A DNA stretch of 9,266 nucleotides from Propionibacteriaceae bacterium. Lineage in GTDB: Bacteria; Actinomycetota; Actinomycetes; Propionibacteriales; Propionibacteriaceae. How positions within the stretch are numbered: position 1 is the stretch's first letter; the number at the start of each line of letters is the position of its first letter. Position numbers and translations under genes: made by a program. The notes below the pieces were generated by a model. The model had not been told where the DNA came from and searched no databases. It saw nothing but the letters and a program-made list of their open reading frames with translations. Where the stretch lies: assembly GCA_030538175.1 (NCBI GenBank), contig JAUNUL010000022.1, positions 6,934 to 16,199 on the forward strand, in the 5' to 3' direction. Shown one piece after another: positions 1 through 5,385 of this stretch.

Positions 1-1
1 T

Positions 2-466
2 CCGGTGCCTGATCCCACGCTGCCGTTCCTGGGGGTGCACCTCACCCGGATGATCCATGGCGGTGTGCACGCCGGGCCGAATGCGGTGTTGGCGCTGGCC
101 CGGGAGGGGTACCGCTGGCGGGACGTGAACCCGTTGGAGCTCGCCGAGACCCTGCGTTGGCCGGGGTTGGCGAAGCTCGGTCAGAAACACTGGAAGTCCG
201 GCATCGCCGAGGTCGGTCGGTCGATGTCGAGGGCGAAGTTCCTGGCGTCACTGCGAGAGCTGGTGCCGGCGCTGGCTGATGATGCGTTGCGGCCCACCGC
301 CGCCGGCGTACGGGCACAGGCGCTGCGCGCCGACGGGACGCTGGTGGAGGACTTCCACTTCGTGCGGGGCCCGTTCCAGTTGCACGTGCTCAACGCGCCC
401 TCGCCCGCGGCGACCGCGTCCCTGGAGATCGGCCGCCGCATCGCCGACGAGCTCGATCTGGACTAA
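2..466 (+). CDS. lhgO: L-2-hydroxyglutarate oxidase, C-terminal part (5' end outside window)
   Basis: This is the C-terminal ~154 residues of an FAD-dependent oxidoreductase of the DAO fold that oxidises L-2-hydroxyglutarate to 2-oxoglutarate. Recognition rests on family segments in the right order: FLGVHLTRMIHGGVHAGPNAVLA near the left edge, the GVRAQAL segment about two thirds along, DFHFVRGP, and the terminal NAPSPAATASLEIGRRIADEL, which in this family closes the FAD-binding domain. The frame is open from base 2, and the GTG at 5 lies inside the conserved domain, so the gene is truncated by the window rather than starting there. It ends at TAA 464-466 and is convergent with the SMR gene on the other strand. 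The N-terminal dinucleotide-binding motif is not in view. Other DAO oxidases are possible, but the C-terminal signature fits LhgO best. Confidence 0.88.
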   Translation, partial: PVPDPTLPFLGVHLTRMIHGGVHAGPNAVLALAREGYRWRDVNPLELAETLRWPGLAKLGQKHWKSGIAEVGRSMSRAKFLASLRELVPALADDALRPTAAGVRAQALRADGTLVEDFHFVRGPFQLHVLNAPSPAATASLEIGRRIADELDLD

Positions 467-490
467 GAATTCGCGCGCTACGCGCCCCGC

Positions 491-565
491 GTGGAACGTG
501 GCTGGGGTGGGAACACCACCTCGTTTCCACACGAGCCGCTGTTACCCGGCGCGTTTCGTGCGGAA
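491..565. terminator. Nested inverted repeats between convergent genes, possible bidirectional terminator
   Basis: GTGGAACG (491-498) can pair with CGTTTCCAC (522-530) with one bulged base, and enclosed within it GGTGG (506-510) pairs with CCACC (516-520). A second, mutually exclusive stem pairs TTCCACACGA (525-534) with TCGTGCGGAA (556-565), with 9 of 10 pairs. The element lies 25 bases past the lhgO stop and before the stop of the opposing SMR gene. No U-run follows on either strand, so a classic Rho-independent terminator is not shown. The terminator role is inferred from position and symmetry. I see nothing else in the 467-613 gap. Confidence 0.4.
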
Positions 566-613
566 GGTGGCTCGGTGCGGGGGGCCAGCGGGTGCCCCTA
601 GAAACGTGCTGCG

Positions 614-973
614 TCAGGAGGTGCGGCCCTCGCCGGTGCGGGCGCGGGGTCCCGGAATCGTCGGCACGAATTTCAGGCCGACGACGCTGCCGATCAGCCC
701 GATGAGGAACACGATCTTGAGCACGGAGACGGACTCGGCGCCGGTGACCATGGCATACGCCACCGTCAACCCGGCCCCCAACCCGACCCACACCGAATAG
801 GCCACGCTGAGCGGGATCCGCTTCATGGCCCAAGCGAGGCCGACCATGCTGAGGGTGGTGGTGACGAAGAACACCACGGATGGCACAAGTTTCGTGAGGC
901 CGTCGGACATGCCGAGCGCGGTCGCCCAGACGGCTTCGAGCACCGCGGAGATGATGAGCACGAGCCACGCCAT
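614..973 (-). CDS. SMR-family transporter, second subunit of a paired Gdx-type guanidinium exporter
   Basis: This 119-residue protein has four predicted membrane helices, the SMR layout. It keeps the residues known to line the site in Gdx proteins: E13 (proton/substrate carboxylate), W16, S42, Y59 and W62. Its AYSVWVG segment is a variant of the Gdx AYAVWTG motif, and S56 replaces the usual glycine just before it. After the fourth helix it has a charged tail of about 15 residues (GPRARTGEGRTS end) absent from its partner. It starts at ATG 973-971, one base after the TGA of the upstream SMR gene, with an AAGGTGG-like ribosome site inside that gene's end, so the two are surely cotranscribed. 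Paired SMR genes usually make obligate heterodimers with opposite topologies. Together with the guanidine-III leader this points to guanidinium/H+ exchange. A quaternary ammonium exporter is the alternative. Confidence 0.85.
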   Translation of the reverse strand: MAWLVLIISAVLEAVWATALGMSDGLTKLVPSVVFFVTTTLSMVGLAWAMKRIPLSVAYSVWVGLGAGLTVAYAMVTGAESVSVLKIVFLIGLIGSVVGLKFVPTIPGPRARTGEGRTS

Positions 974-974
974 G

Positions 975-1289
975 TCAGCTCACCACCTTCAGGCCGACGA
1001 CGCAGCCAATGAGCAGACCGATGAGCAACAGCTTGAGCACCTGCGGCTTCTCCAACCCACGGACCACGGCATAGATGACCGTCAGCGCGGCGCCCGTCCC
1101 GGTCCAGACCGCGTACGCCGTCCCGGTCGGGATCTCGCGCATGGCGTACGCCAACCCCAGCATGCTGATGACCAGCGCAACCAGGAAAACGATGGTGGGA
1201 CGGATCCGCTTGAACCCTTCAGTGGCGTCCAGGGCGATCGCCCACACGGCCTCGAACATGCCCGAGGCGACCAACACAATCCACGACAC
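975..1289 (-). CDS. SMR-family Gdx/SugE-type guanidinium exporter, first subunit
   Basis: This 104-residue protein has four membrane helices and is a standard SMR length. It resembles Gdx/SugE closely: E13, W16, S42, Y59 and W62 are all present, with GTAYAVWTGTGA at the start of helix 3 and a VVGLKVV end. In Gdx proteins these residues bind guanidinium and protons in an antiparallel dimer that exports the cation in exchange for protons. The start is GTG 1289-1287. An in-frame TGA lies two codons upstream, so no longer form is possible. AAGGAG at 1305-1300 is its ribosome site. A guanidine-III riboswitch ends 5 bases before that site, giving a direct basis for translational or transcript-level control by guanidinium. 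It forms an operon with the following SMR gene. Confidence is high in the family and good in the substrate, because of the leader. Confidence 0.9.
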   Translation of the reverse strand: MSWIVLVASGMFEAVWAIALDATEGFKRIRPTIVFLVALVISMLGLAYAMREIPTGTAYAVWTGTGAALTVIYAVVRGLEKPQVLKLLLIGLLIGCVVGLKVVS

Positions 1290-1299
1290 GACTCACACA

Positions 1300-1305
1300 C
1301 TCCTT
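1300..1305 (-). promoter_or_regulatory. Ribosome binding site of the first SMR gene
   Basis: AAGGAG on the minus strand lies 10 bases before GTG 1289-1287 and 5 bases after the last block of the riboswitch. The closeness suggests that riboswitch folding controls ribosome access, which is inference. Confidence 0.7.
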
Positions 1306-1310
1306 GTGGT

Positions 1311-1348
1311 CAGTCTTGTCGCTCAGCGGGTACTGCTCCCTCGTCCGC
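1311..1348 (-). ncRNA. Guanidine-III (ykkC-III) riboswitch
   Basis: Read on the minus strand from 1348 to 1311, the leader contains the three blocks that define ykkC-III RNAs, in order and close together: CGGACGAGG, then GTACCCG, then GACAAGAC. These match, from memory, the well-studied Thermobifida fusca guanidine-III RNA. The H-type pseudoknot is supported: GCGG (1348-1345) pairs with CCGC in the middle block, and CAGT just before the ACCCGC segment pairs with ACTG at the 3' end (1314-1311). The second helix is short here, about 4 pairs before a mismatch. The class binds guanidinium and turns on export genes, mostly in Actinobacteria. Here it precedes a Gdx-type SMR pair, which is the expected target. 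Sequence blocks, pairing and gene context agree, so this is one of the surest non-coding calls in the window. Confidence 0.9.
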
Positions 1349-1365
1349 AGGCCACAGTGGGGCCT
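1349..1365 (-). other. Small hairpin at the 5' edge of the riboswitch
   Basis: AGGCC and GGCCT form a 5-bp stem around a 7-base loop, abutting the riboswitch on its 5' side. If transcription starts just downstream of the TAGGAT box, this hairpin would be the 5' end of the mRNA, where it could protect it or help folding. The role is inferred. Confidence 0.4.
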
Positions 1366-1372
1366 CACGACC

Positions 1373-1378
1373 ATCCTA
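1373..1378 (-). promoter_or_regulatory. Candidate -10 box for the SMR operon
   Basis: TAGGAT on the minus strand fits the actinobacterial TANNNT -10 pattern. A start about 7 bases downstream would put the riboswitch close to the mRNA 5' end, a sensible layout. No good -35 match is seen 17 bases upstream. Confidence 0.4.
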
Positions 1379-1427
1379 AAGGAGCCTGCCGCGGCGATCA
1401 CTCAGGTGTGCCGGTCGAGCGCTCACA

Positions 1428-1452
1428 ACCTGATGCACGCCACGCATCAGGT
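1428..1452 (-). terminator. Perfect 9-bp inverted repeat downstream of cysA, probable terminator
   Basis: ACCTGATGC and GCATCAGGT are perfect inverted repeats around a 7-base loop, starting 35 bases beyond the cysA stop. The position fits an end for the sulfate operon, separating it from the guanidine-controlled SMR operon. No long U-run follows on the minus strand (TTGTGAG), which is common for actinobacterial hairpin terminators. An operator is the alternative. A further 10-base palindrome, GGCAGCTGCC, lies at 1462-1471. Confidence 0.5.
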
Positions 1453-1487
1453 CACCAGCACGGCAGCTGCCAACCTCGGGTACAGCA

Positions 1488-2489
1488 TCAGATGCCGAGC
1501 GCTGGGTATTCCTCCAGCACCGAGACCTTCTCGGCCACCAGGGCGTACACCTGCTCACCCGGATGGGGCTTGAGCTCGGCTGCATCGGCGCGGGTGAGCT
1601 GTGCGGAGAAATCCCCGTCAGGGCTGGTCAGGTCGACGCGCACCTCGAACCCGAGAGGGACGACGCGCACGACCGTGGCGGCGATGACCGGGGGCGAATC
1701 GGGGGCGCGGCGGTTCTCGGCTTCGGTCGCGGTGCGCACAAGGGAGATGTCATGGCGGCGGTACAAGCGCCCGCCGAGATCCGCGACCTCACCCAGGAAC
1801 GACATGACGAAGTCGTTGGCGGGCTCCTCATAGAGTTCGACCGGGCCGCCGACCTGTTCGATGCGACCGTGGTTCAACACCGCAATCCGATCGGCCACAT
1901 CCAGCGCCTCGGCCTGGTCATGGGTGACCAGGACCGTCGTCACGTGGACTTCGTCGTGGAGGCGACGCAGCCAGGTGCGCAGGTCGGTGCGTACTTTCGC
2001 ATCCAAAGCACCGAACGGTTCGTCGAGCAGCAGGACCTCCGGATCCACCGCGAGTGCCCGGGCGAGCGCCATCCGCTGACGCTGGCCGCCCGAGAGCTGG
2101 GCGGGATAGCGCTTGTGGAAGCCGCCCAGTCCGACGATCTCCAGCAGCTCGTTGACCTTCTTGTCGATCTCGGCCTTGGGTCGCTTGCGGATCGTCAGAC
2201 CGAAGGCGACGTTGTCGCGAACGGTCATGTGTTTGAACGCCGCATAGTGCTGGAAGACGAACCCGATCCCCCGCTTCTGGGGTGGTTCATTGGTGACATC
2301 GCGGCCGGCGATCACCACGGACCCCTGATCGAGCCGCTCCAGACCAGCGATGGACCGCAACAGCGTGGATTTGCCGGAGCCGGACGGCCCGAGCAAAGCG
2401 GTCAACGATCCGGACGGGATATCGATCGAGACATTGTCCAGGGCGGCGAAGTCGCCGTAGTTCTTCTGCGCATCAGTGACGCGGATCAT
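1488..2489 (-). CDS. cysA: Sulfate/thiosulfate ABC transporter ATP-binding protein
   Basis: This 333-residue protein is the cytoplasmic ATPase that powers sulfate import through CysT/CysW. All ABC motifs are intact: Walker [10 protein letters not shown] (34-42), Q-loop Q80, signature LSGGQRQR (132-139), Walker B VLLLDEP (152-158), D-loop GALD (160-163) and switch histidine H190 in VTHDQAEA. From about residue 237 a TOBE-type regulatory domain follows, as in CysA and related importers. The start at ATG 2489 overlaps the cysW stop in an ATGA, with GGAGG at 2499-2495 five bases upstream, so it is translationally coupled to cysW. It is the last gene of the operon. The motifs alone would also fit other CUT/MOI-type importers, but the linked sulfate-type binding protein and permeases settle the assignment. 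The antisense strand carries a long open frame with no family features. Confidence 0.94.
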   Translation of the reverse strand: MIRVTDAQKNYGDFAALDNVSIDIPSGSLTALLGPSGSGKSTLLRSIAGLERLDQGSVVIAGRDVTNEPPQKRGIGFVFQHYAAFKHMTVRDNVAFGLTIRKRPKAEIDKKVNELLEIVGLGGFHKRYPAQLSGGQRQRMALARALAVDPEVLLLDEPFGALDAKVRTDLRTWLRRLHDEVHVTTVLVTHDQAEALDVADRIAVLNHGRIEQVGGPVELYEEPANDFVMSFLGEVADLGGRLYRRHDISLVRTATEAENRRAPDSPPVIAATVVRVVPLGFEVRVDLTSPDGDFSAQLTRADAAELKPHPGEQVYALVAEKVSVLEEYPALGI

Positions 2490-3292
2490 GCTTTCCTCCG
2501 GAGGCGATCGAGCAGGGTCATCAGGAGCAGGGCCAGCACGGCGAGCACCATCAATAGCGTTGCGGCGGCGTACGCACCGTAGGTGTTGTGGTCATCGATA
2601 TAGCGACCGTGGACGAGCAGGGTGAGCGTCTGGGAGACCCCGGGGAAACCGGAGGACACCATGATCACCGCACCGAACTCGCCCAGCGAACGGGCAATCG
2701 TCAGGATCACGCCATAGGTCAGACCCCACCGGATGGCGGGCAACGTGATGCGCCAGAACGTCTGCCAGCTGTTCGCGCCGAGCGTCGCCGCGGCCTGCTC
2801 CTGGTCGGTGCCGATCTCGCGGAGCACCGGCTCGACCTCGCGGACGACGAACGGCAGCGTCACGAAAATGGTCGCCAGGACCATGCCGGGCAGGGCGAAG
2901 ATCACCTTGAAACCCGCCTGCTCGACACCGCCGAACCAGCCGCCGGCACCCCACAACATGATCAGTGCGACACCGACGACAACTGGCGAGACCGAGAACG
3001 GCAGGTCCACGATCGCCTGCAATGCCTTCTGCCCCGGGAACCGCCCCCGGGCGAGCAACAGTGCGGTGACAACGCCGAACACCACATTGAGCGGCACCAC
3101 GATCGCGACGATCCGCAGCGAAAGATTGAGCGCGGCGATGGCCGCAGGGGTGGTGATCGACTCCCAGAACGCCAGCAGCCCGGGCTCGAAAGCCCGATAA
3201 AGGATGAAGGCGACGGGGACGGCGACCAGCACCAGGAGGTACGCCAGCGCGACCGCCCGGAGGCTCCACCTGGCACGTCGGCTGAGGATCAT
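2486..3292 (-). CDS. cysW: Sulfate ABC transporter permease CysW
   Basis: This 268-residue integral membrane protein forms half of the sulfate channel. The first helix lies at about residues 12-33, followed by several further hydrophobic helices, and the [19 protein letters not shown] segment opens the MetI-like permease domain. The cytoplasmic coupling (EAA) loop is clear: [21 protein letters not shown] at about 165-185, then the SLGEFGAV segment (202-209) typical of CysW/CysT. The length is close to the family's usual 270-290. It starts at ATG 3292 overlapping the cysT TGA in an ATGA, with GGAGG at 3305-3301 eight bases upstream. It ends in a second ATGA overlap with cysA. Two consecutive overlaps suggest the subunits are made in fixed ratio. 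Confidence 0.93.
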   Translation of the reverse strand: MILSRRARWSLRAVALAYLLVLVAVPVAFILYRAFEPGLLAFWESITTPAAIAALNLSLRIVAIVVPLNVVFGVVTALLLARGRFPGQKALQAIVDLPFSVSPVVVGVALIMLWGAGGWFGGVEQAGFKVIFALPGMVLATIFVTLPFVVREVEPVLREIGTDQEQAAATLGANSWQTFWRITLPAIRWGLTYGVILTIARSLGEFGAVIMVSSGFPGVSQTLTLLVHGRYIDDHNTYGAYAAATLLMVLAVLALLLMTLLDRLRRKA

Positions 3293-4200
3293 TCGGCTGC
3301 CTCCTCGTGGCGCTGGGTGCGGGCGGCAACCACCCGCAGGACCACCAGTACCGCGAACGAGATCAGCAACAACACCACTGATACCGCCGCCGCGTTCAGC
3401 GGCCGGTCGATCTCGATCTGCTGCTGGATGTACTGCGACGCCACCTGCGTCTCACGCGGAATATTGCCGCCGATCAACACCACCGACCCGTACTCCCCGA
3501 TCGCCCGCGCGAACGCCAGCCCCGTGCCCGAAAGGATCGCGGGCAGCAGCGCCGGCAGCACGATGCGCCGGAAGATGGTCCAACTGCCGGCGCCCAAGGA
3601 CGCCGCCGCCTGCTCGGCCTCGCGATCAACCTCGATCAGCACCGGCTGCACCGCCCGCACCACGAACGGGAGCGTCACGAAGGCCAGCGCGATCCCCACG
3701 CCGACCTTCGTGGCGTTGAGGTGGATCCCCACCGGTGAGTTGGGCCCATAGAGCGACAACAGCACGATCGAAGCGACGATCGTCGGCAGCGCGAACGGGA
3801 GGTCGATGAGCGCGTCGACGATCTTCTTGCCGGGGAAGTCGTCCCGCACCAGCACCCACGCGATCACGGTGCCCATGACTGCATTCACCAGCGCGACGAC
3901 GAACGAGATACCCGCCGTCACCACCAAGGTCCCGACGGCGGCCGGTTCCGTGATGGCCGCCCAGAATGCGCCGAGCCCACCTTCGAGCGAGGCCACCGTG
4001 ATGGCCGCCAATGGCAGCAACACGATGATGCTGAGCCAGAGCGTCACCACTCCCACCGTCAGCGACCGCCCGGCCCGGCCCCGCGCTCGGGCCGGCGTAC
4101 GCCTCGGTGCACGCCCGCCGAGCGGCGGGGACGGGGGCGCTGACTCGACCACAGGTGCTGCGGTCGAGTCAGCCACCTGGCTCGAAGAGGTTGTTGTCAC
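3289..4200 (-). CDS. cysT: Sulfate ABC transporter permease CysT
   Basis: This 303-residue permease is the partner of CysW in the sulfate channel. It carries the MetI-like fold with a coupling loop EQAAASLGAGSWTIFRRIVLP at about 196-216 and the AIGEYGSVVLIGGNIP segment (233-248), which is strongly typical of CysT (CysU). Residues 1-46 are a Ser/Pro/Arg-rich soluble extension ahead of the first helix (about 47-71), longer than in E. coli CysU and common in actinobacteria. The start is GTG 4200-4198, overlapping the TGA of the binding-protein gene in a GTGA. The ribosome site (GCAGG) is weak, so translation probably depends on coupling to the upstream gene. The low-complexity N-terminus leaves a small chance that the true start is further in. 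Confidence 0.92.
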   Translation of the reverse strand: MTTTSSSQVADSTAAPVVESAPPSPPLGGRAPRRTPARARGRAGRSLTVGVVTLWLSIIVLLPLAAITVASLEGGLGAFWAAITEPAAVGTLVVTAGISFVVALVNAVMGTVIAWVLVRDDFPGKKIVDALIDLPFALPTIVASIVLLSLYGPNSPVGIHLNATKVGVGIALAFVTLPFVVRAVQPVLIEVDREAEQAAASLGAGSWTIFRRIVLPALLPAILSGTGLAFARAIGEYGSVVLIGGNIPRETQVASQYIQQQIEIDRPLNAAAVSVVLLLISFAVLVVLRVVAARTQRHEEAAE

Positions 4201-5231
4201 CGGCCTGCACTTTCGTAGATCGTGGCGATGGAGCCGCTGCCCTGCTTGAACAGATCGGTGTCGACCTTCTTCCAGCCACCGAGGTCATCGATCGTCCACA
4301 GCTTCTCCGGAGTCGGGAAGTCGGTGGCATAGATCGCAGCCACCTCCGGATCGGCCGGGCGGAAACCGGCCTGCGCGAGGATCTGCTGACCCTCGTTCGA
4401 GTGCACATAGTCGAGGAACTTCTGCGCCTGGTCCTTGTTCGGCGAGGTCGAGATCACTGCGGCGGGGTTGTCGATCCGGAAGGTCGCACCGGGCGTGACG
4501 TGCTCGACTGGGTCCCCCTTGCGTTCGATGAACAGCGCCTCATTCTCATAGCTCAACAGCACGTCACCACTGCCCTGGAGGAACGCCTCGGTCGCCTCAC
4601 GACCCGACTTCGGCTGGAGCTTCACATGCTCGTGGACCAGCTTCTGCACATAGTCGAGCCCTGCCTGCGGGTTCTTGCCACCCTCGGACTTGGCCGCATA
4701 GGGCGCCAGCAGGTTCCACTTCGCCGATCCCGAGCTGAACGGGTTGGGGGTGATCACCTCGACATCGGGACGCAGCAGGTCGTCCCAGTCGCGAATGTTC
4801 TTGGGATTGCCCTTGCGGACCACGAGCGTCACGACGGAGCCGAAGGGAATGCCCTTGTGCGGGCCGGCTTCCCAGTTCGGGTCAACGAGGCCGGCATCGA
4901 CCAGTCGAGTGATGTCCGGGGTGACTGAGAAGTTCACGACATCGGCTTGGGCGCCCGAGGCAACCTTGCGCGACTGATCCCCGGAGGCGCCGTAGGACTG
5001 CTGGATCTCGACTCCCTGACCGGCCTCGGTTTTCTGGTACGCCGGCACCAGTTTGTCGTAGGCCACCTTGGGCACGGCGTAGGCATAGAGGCTGAGCGTC
5101 ACGTGCCCGGACTCACCGCCGCCGCCACCGGCTTGACCGCGGGCCACATCGCTGGAGCCGCCGCCCGGAACGCAGGCGCTCATGGCGAACGCGATGAGCA
5201 GGGCGACGACGGTCTTCAGGACTCGGGACAT
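4197..5231 (-). CDS. sbp: Sulfate-binding lipoprotein of the ABC importer
   Basis: This 344-residue extracytoplasmic solute-binding protein captures sulfate (or thiosulfate) for CysTWA. The N-terminus is a lipoprotein signal: MSRVLK, a hydrophobic core, and lipobox M-S-A-C with the lipidated cysteine at residue 20, followed by a Gly/Ser linker. The mature part shows the sulfate-binding family segments SYGASGDQSRKVASGAQADVV (from residue 79) and TPNPFSSGSAKWNLLAPYA (from 161). I chose ATG 5231 over an in-frame TTG at 5237: GGAG at 5241-5238 lies six bases before the ATG, whereas it would touch the TTG directly. It is the first gene of the operon and overlaps cysT by four bases. Whether it prefers sulfate or thiosulfate cannot be told from sequence alone. 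Confidence 0.92.
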   Translation of the reverse strand: MSRVLKTVVALLIAFAMSACVPGGGSSDVARGQAGGGGGESGHVTLSLYAYAVPKVAYDKLVPAYQKTEAGQGVEIQQSYGASGDQSRKVASGAQADVVNFSVTPDITRLVDAGLVDPNWEAGPHKGIPFGSVVTLVVRKGNPKNIRDWDDLLRPDVEVITPNPFSSGSAKWNLLAPYAAKSEGGKNPQAGLDYVQKLVHEHVKLQPKSGREATEAFLQGSGDVLLSYENEALFIERKGDPVEHVTPGATFRIDNPAAVISTSPNKDQAQKFLDYVHSNEGQQILAQAGFRPADPEVAAIYATDFPTPEKLWTIDDLGGWKKVDTDLFKQGSGSIATIYESAGR

Positions 5232-5237
5232 GGACAA

Positions 5238-5242
5238 CTCCT
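5238..5242 (-). promoter_or_regulatory. Ribosome binding site that fixes the sbp start
   Basis: AGGAG on the minus strand has ideal 6-base spacing to ATG 5231-5229. The in-frame TTG at 5237-5235 abuts this site and so is unlikely to be the start. Confidence 0.75.
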
Positions 5243-5256
5243 AGGGGCACGGCGAT

Positions 5257-5264
5257 GAACGTTC
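5257..5264. promoter_or_regulatory. 8-bp palindrome in the sbp leader, possible operator
   Basis: GAACGTTC is a perfect palindrome 26 bases upstream of the sbp ATG. The core ATGAAC recurs at 5334-5339 and, inverted, as GTTCAT at 5354-5359 in the same intergenic region. A shared regulator site is possible but not shown. No confident promoter for sbp was found. The best -10-like string on the minus strand (TAGAAC) overlaps this palindrome. Confidence 0.3.
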
Positions 5265-5333
5265 TATCACCTTTTTCAATAGCCCGATAATCGTGGCCTA
5301 TGCCGCTCAGGATGCGAGAACGATTTGCTCACG

Positions 5334-5359
5334 ATGAACAGAACTTGGGCCCCGTTCAT
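5334..5359. repeat. ATGAAC/GTTCAT inverted repeat in the divergent region
   Basis: ATGAAC (5334-5339) and GTTCAT (5354-5359) are perfect 6-base inverted repeats with a 14-base spacer, placed just upstream of the PBP -10 candidate. Half-site spacing near two helical turns is compatible with a dimeric regulator. This is inference, and a 6-base match could occur by chance. Confidence 0.25.
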
Positions 5360-5372
5360 TGATGGAGCCACC

Positions 5373-5378
5373 TACTCT
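5373..5378 (+). promoter_or_regulatory. Candidate -10 box for leaderless PBP transcription
   Basis: TACTCT fits TANNNT and lies 7 bases before the in-frame GTG 5386, the spacing expected when transcription begins at the start codon. No -35 match is evident. Confidence 0.4.
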
Positions 5379-5385
5379 GGGGAGC

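Noticed and set aside
1379..1384. CTCCTT on the minus strand as an anti-ribosome-site partner for AAGGAG of the SMR gene
   Set aside because: It overlaps the spacer and -10 of the proposed promoter, so it is probably not in the mRNA. The match is only six bases.
1563..3751. Two long + strand open frames (339 and 387 codons) opposite cysA, cysW and cysT
   Set aside because: They lack family features, have shadow-type composition, and lie opposite genes with intact motifs and ribosome sites.
614..5231. A joint sulfate/guanidine gene island as a new system
   Set aside because: Both operons are well-known units with a probable terminator between them, and adjacency alone does not show a shared function.
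5286..5291. GATAAT as a + strand -10 box for the PBP gene
   Set aside because: It has no -35 at a suitable distance and would give a long leader with no ribosome site before any of the candidate starts.
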